Shown here: one piece after another, positions 1-14,700 of the stretch
How the letters are laid out: every line of letters begins with the position of its first letter
Numbering within the stretch: position 1 is the stretch's first letter
Assembly: GCA_013397435.1 (NCBI GenBank)
Contig: VZRG01000159.1
Location: 16,017-80,016 of the forward strand
Source of the DNA: Erythrocercus mccallii
Taxonomy: Eukaryota; Chordata; Aves; Passeriformes; Dicruridae
Length of the DNA: 64,000 nt
Reading direction: 5' to 3'
Program-made: the position numbers and the translations under genes
The notes under the pieces: model-generated
What the model was told of the DNA's origin: nothing
What the model saw: the letters and a program-made list of their open reading frames with translations, nothing else
Database searches by the model: none

Positions 1-2683
1 ATAAATACACTGCATTTAAAGTGATCTATTTTACCTTAAATACCTTTTCACTGACACTGCTAAATCAGGATAGTTAAAACCTAAAAGTTTTCTGGCTATA
101 AAAAGTGATAAATACCTCATGACAGCATTTATGTAGATCCAAAGTTAATTCCTACCTCCTTTTAAACAGACTTGCCTACTATCATGCTTTTCCTGGACCT
201 TCACCCAGTGTTCCTAAGGCTTTTGAGACTCTTCCTACTTGCTGTATGCACCTGATGTAATGCTGATACACCCAGTGAAACCTTTGCAGTTTGCTCTCTG
301 ACTGCCAGAGCTTTCTGGCCTGTATTAGCACTGCTGTTAAATCAGCTAGCAGGGGGCAGAAGGAAAATAAATAGGCTTTGGAGACATCTCTGATGCCTCG
401 GGGCAAGCAGCCAGGAGCAAATAAATACAGCTGAAGAGCACAAGAAAGGGTATTTGCTTTTCCTTTCACATACATATATGAAAGTGTTCATTGCTGTGAA
501 GGGGAAGCAGGGGAAGGGAAAAGCCAGCAAGCCAGGCAGGCTGTTCATCCCCGACTGCAAATGCTGTCCTTTATGGCTTTATGAGGCCATTTGTCAGGAT
601 AAATGTGACTGTCCCAGAAAAGTCAGCAAGTGTACTTACAAAGCTGGGAAACCCAAGGCTCTTCATTCTGCCCCACTTGATAATTTGGAACAGATGATCA
701 ATGCCATTTTGCACGAGCTAGCTGTCATTTTATCAGAGAAACCACAGAGGAAAAAACCCTGATGTGTTAAACCAGAGTGAACTCAGCCAAAGTAATAGCC
801 CCATTAATCACACAATACGTGAAATGTAGTTTTTGTAATTGCCATTGAAAAGTCATGGAGCTCCTTTCAAGTGGACAGAAATAAAAACCTTGATACAGCA
901 CATAAGGCAGAGCTTCCTTTCAGCCAGAACGACTATATACCAGGGGGCTGGGTGTTTGATATGCAAACTATAGCCTTATTTATTTAGCTTGTATGATTTT
1001 ATTGCTAATCTTATGATATGCCTCTAATGAGAAAAAGGCTTTCTGCTATAAAGAAGCAGTGAAAAAATGTAGTATATTACTTGGGCAAATAATTCTGCAG
1101 GCAAGATTTTACATCTTTCGGATGGCTTTCATTCTTTTTCCACTTGAAATAAAAATGTAAAGAGGAGGAAAAGGTTGATTGTGATACATACAAAAGAACA
1201 CAATGCTGAAACCCAACCAGCTTCTCCTCCTGCTAATCTCAAACAAAGTATTCTCATTAAATACTACCATTTTCCTGGGTTTTTTCCTGTACACAAAGTA
1301 AGAAAGCACAAACGACACCCATAAAATGGGTAAAAATGAAGCACATCACAATAAAGACTGGCAGTTGTAATAGCACTTAGTCTCCTGATTTTTGGTGCAG
1401 AGCAGGGGAGACAATCTGCAATTAAAATCCCAATTTTAATTCATCTTTTATCCTTTTCACGTTGCAATCTCTCTATCAACTCCAGAGATTCCTTAATTAA
1501 ATGGACAACTGGATTCTGAGCCAGGGCCCCAGCCCTGGTGTGGATGAGATGTCTGAGCCATAACAAGATGGGTAGACACAAATTGCTGTGCCTGGGAAAT
1601 GCCAAGCTAGCAGAATAGACTACTGCATTAAAAGCATGTATGAATTAGAGATAATGGATGCTGGGGAAGGCAAACTCTGAGGCTACTCCAACTTTTGCTG
1701 TAAGTCTCCAGAAGCCCCAGGGAAGCACAACAGTATATTGAGTATTTTGCTCATCATATTTGACTCTTCACACTCAGGGCTGTCGTAAGGAAAGACTTGT
1801 CAGATTCCATGCAATGAAATCAACATATGCATCACAAGTAAAACATTTTAAAAAATCCTGTTACCCAAACAGCAGGCTGTTAGACCAGTTAAAAAGCTGT
1901 CATCCAGAAGCTTCTATATGATCACTAGTATTGCCTGGAGCCACGGTGTGAAACACAGTGAGAGAGCCACAATTCCTGTCCCTGGTACTGATCCTCTACT
2001 ACACCTGGGGCACTAGTCTGGTTTAGGGCAAAGGAGCTGAGGCAGTACTTGATCTAGCAGGGCTCACTGCATCTATCTGGTACACTACCCTGCATTATCA
2101 TAAATTCTTTTGGAAAATGCCTTTTTCCAAAAGTTTCAGGACACTGTTTAAATTGGGTGCATTCAGATTCAACGCAATCCTTTAGTTACACTTGTATCTC
2201 ACAAAATTCCAAAGGTCCATGGATATTTAGGGTACCTGACTGGCACACTTGAGAGCAGTGCAATCTGGGGACACAGCTGATCATGCATGCTTGCACACTT
2301 CGAAACCAATTAACAGGCAGACCAGCAGGCTTCTTGTTCACATTGAAGTGCGCAAAAAGAGCTCTATCAAACTCTCACTTCTTGTGTCAAGATATCTCCT
2401 CTTAGTAAAAGAGTAAAAGTAAAAGAGATTTAAAAGCAACTTGAAACATGACTGATCCCTTACAGGGATGAGAGGCTTGCTTGAAACTTTTAAGGCACTT
2501 GATAATCTCTGGAGGTCTATATGTTAACAAGGCACTTCTGCTGCATTTCAACAACTCTGAACTACCATGTTAGAGGATTTAATTAATATTCATATCCTAA
2601 AACTTGGAAAAAGTGCAAGCGAAGATCTGATTGTTAAAAGTAACTACAAAGAAAGACTCATTAAAACTGGTGCAAGGACTTAC
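1..2683 (-). other. ARHGAP20: ARHGAP20 intron 7, partial
   Basis: This is AT-rich intronic sequence after the GTAAGT donor at 2683. I see no coding exon, RNA gene or recognisable transposon here. A 102-codon plus-strand open frame at 454-762 resembles no family I know and looks like chance. Confidence 0.8.
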
Positions 2684-2761
2684 ATTAATTCCCAGCTGCT
2701 GCAGGGCCATCAGAATTACATCATTTGCTGTATCAACATTGGTTACACTTAGGGTTTTTGA
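2684..2761 (-). CDS. ARHGAP20: ARHGAP20 coding exon 7 (RA domain)
   Basis: The 78-nt exon encodes residues 213-238, starting SKTLSVTNVDTANDVI and ending LQQLGIN, with both ends in phase 0. It matches SKTITVTNSDTANEVI...LGIT of mammalian ARHGAP20. TANDVI is the start of the RA-domain helix that follows the second strand, the strand expected to face the Rap1 GTPase. The acceptor is TTCACAG before TCAAAA, and the donor is ATTAAT followed by GTAAGT. The next exon, which should encode a DYQLWV-like stretch and the end of RA, was looked for between 1 and 2683 on the minus strand and not found, so it probably lies outside the window. Confidence 0.93.
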
Positions 2762-5700
2762 CTGTGAACAGAAAAAAGGAGAAGGGGAAAGTGGCATTAA
2801 AAGTTTGGATTTGCAAAGAGTATCTGAAGTGCAGTAGCTCTGCATAATTCATGGTTAGAAAAAATTAGAATATCCTGTTAAAATTTTACTTGATAAATAA
2901 ATTATATTACATAGATAAAGGTCCAGCAGAGACCAAGGTTTGATTCCTCTGCTTTGTCACATACTTTCCATATTTGCTTCCTGCTTCCCCAACAGCTCAA
3001 TCAGAAGAGAGACTATTACAGTTACTGGGGACATGACTTCCACATTAAAATATGCAAGAAGTCAGAACCACTAACTGCACTTTTAGACTCTGCATAAGGA
3101 AAACATCATGGTTTGATTAATTTAAAAGCATGGAAGTGTCCTTTGAAAAATGAAACATTTCAGGGAGTTTTTTTTCAGTGAAATATCAATTGTTAATTTC
3201 TGTCCTTTTCAACTAAAGATCTCCTTGGTAAGAAAGTATTGTACACAGGCTGTTCATCCCCATAACCTTTCCCACATTCTATATAGAGTTATCAAAGCTA
3301 GATTTGGCTTAGTACCACAAGCACTTCCTCTTGGTAATGTTTCATCCATTTAAAACGCGACCTTTCCAGCATCCTCCAGAATCTGCTGATAGGAGCACGG
3401 AGCATGGAAAAAGCATGGAGCAGCAGAGACCCCACTTTGTAACCAGCTACAGCGAACAGCACAAAGTGCCAAGCTTTGTGTCAGCCAAAGTGCCACTTTC
3501 CACAGGCAGTCTTTCCAGAGTGAGATTTCAGCACCTGCTGCCTGGCCAGTGCTGCTCCCGTACTGCTGGGCAGTGCTCAGTAGCTCAGGTCCATGGGCTG
3601 CTCCAGTGCCTGCAGCACCACAGCCACGCTGGCCTTGCTTCCCAGCCAACTCCCACACGCCAAGCACAGGTCACCAAGCCCCTGTTAGAGGCTGGCTTGG
3701 CTCTGCCACCAGGACTACACAGCTTGTGGATTGCAGCTGGTTCACTACCAGACTAAAGCCTTGGCAGAACAAAGGCAAGCCCACTGCAACAAACTACTCA
3801 GGCACACCTGATGGCCCAAAGAAGGGAAGGTAGCAAACCTGGGATGCAGACGTTTACTGCCAGTCTCAAGACAGTTTGCAATACTCTGACACTTTGTGTA
3901 GCATGTCAGTTTTATGCTGGCCATAAGATGTTCAGGTGGAACAAACCTCTGACATTTTGCATTTAAGAAAGATCTGAGCTGTACCTTTGTTTAAGACCCT
4001 GACAGTAACAAGCTCCCATGGCAATGAAAGGAAAGTTGTGAGAATACTGTGTATCTTGCTGCAGGACAGATCTGAATGCTCATACCATAAAAAATTTAAC
4101 ATTTGCCTGAAGCAATGACATCTGGCTCTCAGGAGTAGGTCAGCACATTTGCATAAGTTTTGCTCTTGGCTAGAATATAGTTTGTGCCTTGTGTTCAACC
4201 TTCCCTACTGTCCAAAAATGAAATAACTCTTAGGCACGTCCAGCTGCTGTAGCATGGGAACCACGGCACCATAAGAACTATGTGCATCACAAAATTTCCA
4301 TCTGTTCCTCCTCTGTTTTATTACTGATAATATCTAGACTACAACGTGTCATTCCTAGGCCTGTCATTATCAAGAGACCATATATGGCACAAGAGCTAAT
4401 TATAGCTAAGGAGAAAAGACGCTGCAGGAAGTCCCAACAACCCCTGGTACAAGACTGCAACACCTGAGTGCATGTATGATTTATAGACTTTTACACCTGA
4501 GCAGACCTTGATCTGCAGTCCTGCATTTGAACTGTCACAATAATTACTACTGCTTATTACCTTTTGTCTTAGCAACCTGGCAATTCTATCATTGTTTACC
4601 TTAATAATGATTTTCTAGGGAAAAAAAAAGGAAAAGGAGGACTCCTTTATGCCTTCATTTATGCAAATAGAGAATTCTAAGTGGAGAGTAATTGCTGGGC
4701 AAAGACTTACAGTGAAATCTAACTTCTGTGAAAATTTCTTATGCCCTTGCCCATGGTCCTTAGGATTCTGAGCTTGAAATACAGAGATCACAAGCACAGT
4801 TAGAAAGACAAAAAGCAGAGGAACAATGGATTCCTTATCACTGAATGTAAGCTCTATGGAACCAGCTATGTACAAGAATTTAGCTTAAATTGATTAAAAA
4901 TTATACAGTAAAAAAGGTAAAAATCATACTATGGATGACTTTCCTTTACCATCTACTCTTTGCCTATATATTCACCAACATTAATTATTTGATGATTAAC
5001 ATGTTTAAGGCAAATTCAGGGTGTTCTTATACACTGCTCTACTGACTAAAGATCATTACAAACAATAAAACAACTGCAACTTTGCAGAATTTAATGAAGG
5101 CAGCTGTGGGGTTAGGTAAGTTTTACAAGAAAAAAAAAGGAACACTGTACTGATATTTCTGGAGATGCTTATGCATGAATTCTGCTAGAGGTGTTTCTTG
5201 GGACTTCACACTGTACAGTCTTTAGTTCATGTGCCAGAACCAGTATTTCTTACCAAGCACCCTGCCTTTAAAATGGAAATAATGTATTAAAGACAGAGAG
5301 CAAACTCTTCACGGCTGTCTATGCCAAGCCTTTTCAAGGGGCTGAATCCTCAAAGGAGATAGCAAACCAAAGGAAACCTCTCAATATCCAAAGGATTTGC
5401 AGGTGAATAGCACTCATAGGTGATGTGGATTTAGACCCCTGTTTAGCTCAAGAACACTTACGTATGCACAAGTTCCCACGTCCTTTGCAATTATCGTCAG
5501 AGGAATGCTTTTAGGATTGTCTTTCTCCTTCTCTTCTCTTATTCGACTGACAAAGCAAGTACAAAACAAGTAAATTTTTAATATTGCACACATAAATAGC
5601 AAGACATAGATTTATACAGCAATCAAGCAGTAACTTGGTAAGAAGGAGATTGTTTGCAGATGTACTGCACTGGAAAGATCTCTGAGGACAAGAAAGCATC

Positions 5701-8700
5701 CAGCAGTATCTGGAAAGGATGCTGACTGTGGCCCCCAGTAATGCCCTCTTGTACTGAAGTTCATTGCAGAAATCAGAGTAAACAGCAGAGAAAGAGAATA
5801 TTAAAAAAATCAAACTAGAACTACCCATCATTGTGATGTCTCAGTCTGCACTACAGACTGGAATCAGTTACAACAGTACAGACTAGTTCAAAGGACTGAA
5901 CAGGAGAACAGTGAACTGGAAATCATCCCAGCAGGGATGATTTAAACAACCCAGGTATTCTAAACAATTAGGTAAAGACACAGCCTCAACCAGGAGAATT
6001 CAGAGACCAGAAAACAGAACCATCACTAGCAGTTTTCTGTCCAAACACTGAGTGAAATAAGACAGCTGTATTTATGCAAACCCTCCCACCTTACGCTCCA
6101 GCTTTGGGCATGTTTTTTTCAGAATAAAATACAGCCAGCCTTGAGCAGCAGACAGGTTAGAGCAGAAGTTTCTGAGCTGGGCTTGCTTGAATGCCAGCAC
6201 CATGGAAAGAGCTCCAGTCTCAACTTGAGCCGTGGTGGCAAAGGCTCCTGCTGCTGTGTTGGGAAGGAACAATGTCTGACAGGAATTGCTCCAGTTTTCT
6301 GCTGAGCACAGAGAAGCAATTCCTTCCTTGTATAGGGATCGTTGCATGAAAGCACACATCTTCTGAGGGAGAAGACAGGAGATTTTTTTTCTTAATATCA
6401 CTTTGAAAGAGCTTATCTATCATGATGGCATAGGCATCACAGCTTGGGAATCACTGGTCTAGACCAGGACTCTTTCCAGTGTTTTTAAAGACCACATAAT
6501 AAAGTACCTTTGCAAAAAAGACAGCCATGTTTCCTTTTGTTCTGCAGACCTGAAAGAATTAAAACAAGACAAATCAGCCATCATTCTAATACCAAAATAG
6601 TCCTCCTACAAACCACAATCGAGTGGACTGTTTCTTGGTTGCAATTTCATAAATACCTACAAAAATTAACAGGTTTATCCAGATTTGAATGAAAAGTCTG
6701 CTTCCTTGCAAAGTCAACTGAAAAGCCTGCCAGGAAGATCAAAAGCCCCAGTTACCAGTTTTTGCCACACAAGGTAAAGCTTCTCCGGTGAATTTGGTAG
6801 GAAATGTGTTGAGTTCTTAAAGTAATGTCCAAGTACAAGAGGAGGGCACTTTAAAAAAAAAAAGAGCTTAATTCGAAAGTTTAAAGGTATTTCCTCAGGT
6901 ACACAGATTTCTTTCCACTTTCACTATTCTAATTATCTTCTAATTTATTACTTGTTTTATCAGCACATCACGAAGTACATATAAGCCCATTGTAGTAGTA
7001 GGGTTTAACTCTGGACATTTTGAGGCTTATCTCATTTATCTTTATCTCATGTGGATACTTGGAAGGATATAAAGCTGTCCAGTAAAACACAGCTAATAAT
7101 ATGACAGTTCAAGGAATCTAACCTAATTTTGCTTCAACTTTCTTGATTTCAATCCTGTCCCAGATCTAACTGCTATTCCCACTGTTGCTTTTGCAAATCA
7201 AGTTTTTCAAATTTCCACAGCAGGCATTTAGGGAACCACAAACCTACTCAATGATGCTGCGGGGAAATGCACTTTATAAATGTGACAAATATTATTCTGG
7301 TTTGGTTGTTTCAGTTCTGCTGGACAGACATCTATGCACTCATGTGTGGCACTTGAGATTTTTCTGGTGTACCTCCAGACATCAAATAATTTCACTTTTG
7401 CAAAATCTCTGGCTCTTTTTGACTGAAGCTATTGCTTTCCTATTCAACTACATTCAGTTATCTATAAAGGATCACATACTGTCTTTAGATCAAAGCTCCT
7501 GTTTATTGGCAAGATTTCAATTGAAAATCAACAGAAAATTCATCTCCGTTTCAGCACTATTAAGTATAAAAAACATAAACAGCACAACCAGCTAAAGAGA
7601 GTGCAGTTTGTAGACAACATTGTCCTTAGGTACAGACAATGGGACACAGAAATTAAGCCGGATACTTCAGCTTTTGCTCTGTGTTGATAAAGAAGAAAAT
7701 GCCTTTTCTAAGATTCAGGCAAATTAATGTGGCTAAGCAGCTGGCATTTCAGGGGGATTGTGCCCTCCCTCATCCAAAGTGACGAAAGAGCCCTCCTGCT
7801 GAGACTAAAATTATCCTAATCACTGAAATTACCTCTACAGCCCTTATGTGTCTTACAGTCAATGCTGTAAAGACAGACTAAAATTTTTTTCTCTCTATTA
7901 AAATTCAGAGATTCTTCATTAAGAGGGATTTTGACATTTCTTCTGGTGCAATTGAATTATAAAGAGAAATAGGACAAGGTCAGTATTTCACTGTACATTT
8001 CCTGCTACTTCCAATACACAGCCTTCTGTTTAAAACTGTCTTATGAGTGTCTGATCCTTTCACCAGCTTGGCTGTTTAATATTTGTAGTTCATATTTATT
8101 AGCCAAGGTGTTTGTCAAGTTACCAAAACCAGGTAACTTCCACTGAGCAAGTCTGCAGCACAGAAAGTGCTTTGCCAAATCACATATTTTCTCAATTTTT
8201 AAAATGATAAGCAAAATGGCAAATGAGATAAGGCGGGCAACTTGCTCTGAGCAGAAGGAGCTTGTTTAAGACTCAGCAAGATCCTGCTCCTCACATTCAC
8301 TGGTGCTGAAGTGAATCTGTGATAGTCTCATTACCTGTCAGCCTAGAAACATTTACATAACTTGTTCAATAAAATATATCTCAGTTCTTACCTGAAATTT
8401 GCCACACAGTTGGTGGTGGGCCAGCCCAAAACAAAGGACCGGTCTGGGTCTGTGCTACCTTCACAGACTTCTTCTGTACAAAATGCTGTCCACATCTCAC
8501 AGAGACGTGCTTGGCACTTCAGTTTGAAATGAGAGTGTGACCTGCAGGTGGAAATTCACAGGTGTGTCACACACATGAAAACACAGAAGACAGATTTAAC
8601 AACTGGAGGTTTGGTTTTTTTCCTTCAGGCACACATGAGGCTTGCACTGGAGCTGATAGAAGCAGCATTTCTGCTTCAGTAAAAGAAAATGTTTTATTGG

Positions 8701-11700
8701 TTGCATATAAAAACATACCAATTTTTCATTTAAATGGGATCAACAAATCTCTTATTTGTGGGATAAACAGATTGATTGTGGCATCCCTGGACATCCCCCT
8801 TTTTGGAGGAAAACTGTCCATGTCTGGTGTTGCCCTACAAATCTTGCTATGAGGGAAAGGTTGCCACTTGTATTTGACTCTCCTTTCAGTGACTTTAATG
8901 CCATTGAGGAGTTCACAATACAGTTCTATTGCTTAGTCTCAGGGTCAAAAATGATGATGAATTTAAGTAGTGACAACTAGGCCAGGGCAAATGAAGCAAA
9001 CCTGAAGAAAGAACAAGCAGAAAATGGCTATTTGTGTTAACTACAGCACAGGTCACCACACAGCCTTCACAAACTTTCTACATGGTAACTTTAGGACCAC
9101 ATCACTTGGAGAATGAGCCAAGACCTTGAGCATTCTCAAAATATTTACTTATCTACCAGGAAGATCCATAATTTTCCCAATTTTAAAAAATTTGGCCCTT
9201 CCTATGTTTTTGCTACTCAACAATCGAGTAAAGGTCAAATTTACAGAATTTCACATTTTAGCTTCCACTCTTTTCTTCCAATAGATTTCTCTTTATAAGT
9301 GTCCTTCCTTGGTAGGATTGGTGAGCACTACAGCTACGTGAGAAACAAGTAAAAACTCCCAAAGTCAATCCAGCTCTGTCAATCCAGCTACGGCCACTTG
9401 CTTCAAGCCTTGCAGAATTACCTGAGCTATGGTTCACCTGGGCCAGCAGGGAAAGGCTGGAGGAAAAGCGTCACCTTCCTGAAACCAAGAGCATGTCAGC
9501 TCACCACTGTGGTGCAAATGTGGATGGGGACAGTGATGGGCACCATGGTGATTAGTGCTCTATAAATAAATATGCCAGGTAAGCAGCTTCCTGCAGCTTT
9601 GGTACACACGGACTACCTTGTCTGAGATTAGCCTCGTTTACAAGGTATTTGATTTGGGACAGACTGAACTCATGCAAGCCTGGAACATGAAGCACTTGAA
9701 CCCTGTGGCTTTAAAGAGAACATAGATGAACCTGTCTGGTCTGAGTTTTCCAATTGACATTGTGCTAACAGGTGTGGTAAGATATTGCAGCACATTCAGA
9801 GGAAGGTCAAGAAAGAACCATTAGTACACATCAAACCTAAGGCTATGGTGTCTCCTGATCAGCTGAACATTTCACCTCTCTTTATTAAATTTTGCTACCC
9901 AATCGAAGAGAAACTTAAAGTACAGAAGCATATTTCAACATGCTTGTTAGCAAATCAGTTTATGATGCAACAAGAAAGGTCTGTCAAGAACATAGAAATA
10001 ACTGTGTTCTTGTATTCTGACTGACCATAGACTGAATTGTGAAAATGTAGATTTACAAAAAATACAGCTGTGAATTCTAATGTAGATGTTAGTAAGTGGA
10101 TGTCTGGTCTGACTCCACCAAATCAATCAGTTGACCCTCCCTTTCTCCTCAACTTCTTTTTGCCATTATCCAGTACACTGAAGACTCTACAGGCTGTTTT
10201 ATTTCTTAAATATTACAGTCCATAAATCCAGATCCCTACACCGCCAGTAGCAGGCGTCAGTAGGGTATTGGCAGAAACACAAGGATGTTCTCCAGTCTAT
10301 ATTCTTACCCTGTTTGCCATGCCTAGTCATAGCTTTCAGCTATTATCAGTATTCAAGTGGCCTGGTTTCCAGAGGTGCTGAAACAGTAGCCTCCATTAAC
10401 ATCTAAAGAGCCCAAAGTATAATTTTATCCCTATCTGCCATGTCCTTTATGCAATCCATGGCTTCTCAGCATTTGTGAAACATGAGTCTTCCATTTAAAT
10501 GCCAAAGAAACCTTTAGAAATTAATATATTGCAGACTAAGGAAGAAGCATGACAGAACATTTAAAAAATGGGTACAGTAACAATCTAATGAGTATTGTTC
10601 ATTTTTCAAGGAAATCTCCTAGCAAATGTTACTGTAAATATCAGGCAGATCCCAAATCGACTGAAATCAACAGAAAAATCATGAAGACCAATGCTGTAGA
10701 TATTGACACACACCAAGTTATGCCGCCTCTGCAGAGTACACACAGTTCCTTTTGCTTACAACTGGATACCTTGCAGCCAATAACAGATGGAAGATTAATT
10801 TCTCTCTAGATTTGCTAATCTCCTTGACTGAACCCTCTGACAAAAGCATTTATGGATCTACTGTGAGACTGCTATTGTAATTCCATGTATGCACTCAGCC
10901 ATTAATTCCTATGTCCAACCACTTCAGGAAAATACCCTTAAAAGGCACGGGTATGTACACAGGTGCACATCACAAAGGAGGAAAAGGAAACCATTTCTCT
11001 GTGTCTCCCACACAAAAACTTACAGGAGACACCTTCATCATTGAACTGACAGAACCTTGAAATATTTACTCTGCCAAATTAAAGCATATACTCTGTAAGA
11101 AATCTAATCAATATATAAAAAAGAGTATAACATTTGACATACTTAACTTTGGTTTAGTTAGAAAAAGTCTTTCAATAAATACATTTGTGACTTAACCATC
11201 ACATAAAGGTAGTGAAGGACAGGGCAGCAGAGAAGCACAGCATGTGAGTATCATTCTTATTTTTTTATAAACTGGTATAATGCATCATAGGAAACCATAG
11301 GAGTTTGTATTTCAGAAATTATTAGAAAGTACCAAAAAATGAACCTACAGGCCCCTTGTCCAGAGTCATACATGGGCCAGTTATGGAGAGGACCTAATTA
11401 CCCCTGACAGATTCCAATGGGAGCAATGCCAATTTGTTGCTTTTAAGCAGGAGCTCAGTCCTGTACAAGTAGTTTACTCAGCAAGCTCAAAGGACACAAG
11501 ATACTTGTTCTCTATAGGAAAAACTAGTACAACTTGCTGGTCATACAAAGCCTGATTGTACATGAGCTCCATTTGTACAGTGACTGGTCACCTGCAGCTG
11601 AGCTCACACCTCTATGGAGTTCAGCTGGACTAAAGAAACCTTAGGAGTTCATACACCCCAAGCTGAAAAACTACTTAAAACGGAATTATTCACAAGGAAT

Positions 11701-14700
11701 AATTCTGAAGGTAAGTCAGATTCAACTCTAATTCTGCCCTAGTCTTACTACTTTGACTTTGTACCAGCTATTAAAAAGTCAATAGCAATCAAGAATCATG
11801 GCTACATAGCAATACACACACTTGGGTTTTCCTTCTAGGAATCAGCACTGGCATTGTAGTTTGAGACAGCTTTAAAAATGCTGATTTTTAAGTAGTATTC
11901 ATTAGTGACAGCTCTGATGCTTTAATTGCTGACAGGGCAGCTGTGGAGAGAACCATCCCAATTAGTTCTTCAAAACACATGAAGTAAAATCACTCAAAAT
12001 ACTATTTTTACCATTTCTGGCAAAGATTTGCTCCCCCCCACCTTTTTCACATGGAAAAGCACAAATTGTTCTCTTCCACCTTTTTAACACATTGTATCTC
12101 TTCACCACATTAAATCACATGCTGTATGAGTTGTTATTACTCCTTGGGGGCCAGATTTTTGTGTGGTTACACCAACCAGTGCTTTCCTATGCAAATAGTC
12201 CCACTGGGACCCAGCCAAACCTGCAGTAATCTGCTGCTCAGCCTGCGGCTGTAACACAGCTTGTGCTCAGCAGGCTGACCAGAGAGGGGGAGGCTTTATC
12301 CCTCCTGACTCTACTCTTCTACAGTTTAGGAGTTAAGCTAGTGGACCATGCCCACTGAATAGCCAGGGGACAGACAGAGAGAGAGACCCCCAAGAGCAGG
12401 ACTCCCCTCACCCACTAGCAATGCTCTCTCAGCACAGGTGAGTTTGCCACAGCAAGGAGCTGGTTTTGCCTCAGTGACTGAAAGGGGAACCCAGAAACCT
12501 ATGTAAGTTGCAAGTATTTCACTTTACAGCTGAAATTAGGTGAGATGAATTCTACCCTAAACCAACAAAAATCAATACAGTAACAATGCTGTTACTGTTA
12601 GTGCTGGTAGAATACCAAGATTTCCCCTAAATATGCTTATGTTCTCCACCCACCCACAGCAGAACATGTCTTGTGTAAAATATCCTCTGTGTTGTCACAC
12701 CACATCAAGTGAGGGAGTTCAGCTGGGGGGGTTGTGTTTACTATGTGTGATTCAAACAGACACAGCTCGGATTTCTACAGAAAACACAGATTTCTTCTGG
12801 CTTTTCCCAGAAGCCCCTGAAACAACTGCTTAAGCAAAACGACACATTGCAAAAGCCCAGGATGCACATTGAGATTGCCCACCCTGTGAAACCACAACAC
12901 AGTGCCTAACAGAGAGTGAAGTTACATCAGGATTTTTTATTATTATTTCTCTTTAACCCATAACAACAAGTGAAAGCACCCTCTGAAATTGCCTTAAACC
13001 ACAAATGCCGCATGAAGCTGGCATGCTAGACACAGCTTGTAAATGTGATTTAATTGTGAATGGTAGAGTGAATAATCAGAGCTCAACAGCAAGCCTGATT
13101 ACACATGAACACTACCCAGACTGCTCAGCATGGCTTTCCCTTCCCCATGCTCCTTCTGGCACAGGACAACCTACAGAGACAGACACTGCAGTGCTGCCTG
13201 CAATCTCTATTTTTATACAGCTGCTCATCCCTGGTGTGTATCAAAGCAGCTTCCAGGTAAGGTTAAAACCTCTAATTCCTCTACAACACAACCACTGGTG
13301 TTATCCAAAGCCCACAGGACTGAAGATGACCTGTCTAAAACAAGAAGTTGAAGGTAGCACATTGGACATAGCTGAGCACCAATGAGTCTTCTGTGACACT
13401 GCACTCCCAAAGTGGAGAAGATGACAGAAAACAAGAAATATATCAAAGAACATCTGATACTTCCCTAAAATGCTGCATCCTGAAATTCCTCTATGGCTAT
13501 GAGGTTTTCAAAGGTCCCTGGAGAGGTCAAAATAAAAGGTTTCCTTATGATTTAGGGAAGACTTGCTAATAAAAAAGCATTCTGGAAATCCACGCTATGT
13601 TCCACTGAAGAAAAGGTCTGCACTGCAGGAGCAGTGTCTGAGGGGCCATACTTACTTGGACTTGGCAACAACCAGAAGGTCTGTGAAGAGGAAAAGGTGT
13701 CGTTCCTGGGTTTGCAGACTCGTCTTCAGCTGCACGTGGCCATCCAGGATGAACGTTCGGTTGTGGCATATAAAAGACTGCACAAGGGGCCATGCCTCTG
13801 GGCTGATGGGGGACAAGCAGCCTTCCCTGCAAAGGGACACAAAATAAACAGAATAAAGGAAAGCAAATCAGCTACTTGCCTGTGAGTGAGAGCCAGGCAG
13901 TGACTTCCCATACCTGCTGCCAAAAAGTAACTTATTTGTCTACATTTCAGTGACAGGTGAGAGGCACTTACAGGATAATTCAGCAGTCAGATTCTGACAC
14001 AAAATCTGTTACTCACTGAACTGACTGTCCTCACTGAACCTTTACAACCCAAGCTGTAAAAGCTGTAGCATTTAGCATGAGTAGTATTTAGCAAAGGACA
14101 ATAGTATAGACACAGCCCTCCCCATTTTTGCTAATTGTATTTGTTTCCCTTTGTATTGAAGTCTTAGGGAAAATATTTCATCTCCTGTAGGCCACATATA
14201 CATGATGAACAGACAACTGCACACCCACCTTGATCAGAATAGGACCCATACTCAGGGTTAAAAGCCATTTATAGAAATTACTCAGAAACAATGACAAATA
14301 CAAGGTGTTACTGAACCTTGCTAGAGACACACCATGTACTAGATGCAACATAAGAAGGCTGGTCAGCCTTTTTCTCTCCTGGCACACAACCCACAAGCAT
14401 TGAAATAAGCTCCTGCTGCAGGGTTTGGTCGTGTGGCTGGAGCACAGCTATGCCCATCTGAGGCTGCTGGGTAATCCAAACCCAAGTCTGTGGGGGAAAG
14501 GAAATAGCAGGCTCTCTCCTAGGAGACACTGATCTTTCCTAAGGAGGTACTGAACAAGATGCAGTCCAAGGTGGAGACATGATTCTCTCAAACTCTCCTG
14601 ATCTAACTGTTCTACATAAAGCAGCTGAATAGTTATTGAAGTAGAAATAGATTTTCTGTAACATGATGGCCAACTTACTCACCCAGACAGGATATCCCTA

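Noticed and set aside
454..762. 102-codon plus-strand open frame, Lys- and Cys-rich
   Set aside because: It looks protein-like at first sight, but I recognise no family and it is antisense in an intron. Not supported without conservation data.
1..2683. Search for ARHGAP20 exon 8 (a DYQLWV-like peptide)
   Set aside because: No minus-strand match with splice sites was found. The exon probably lies beyond the window.
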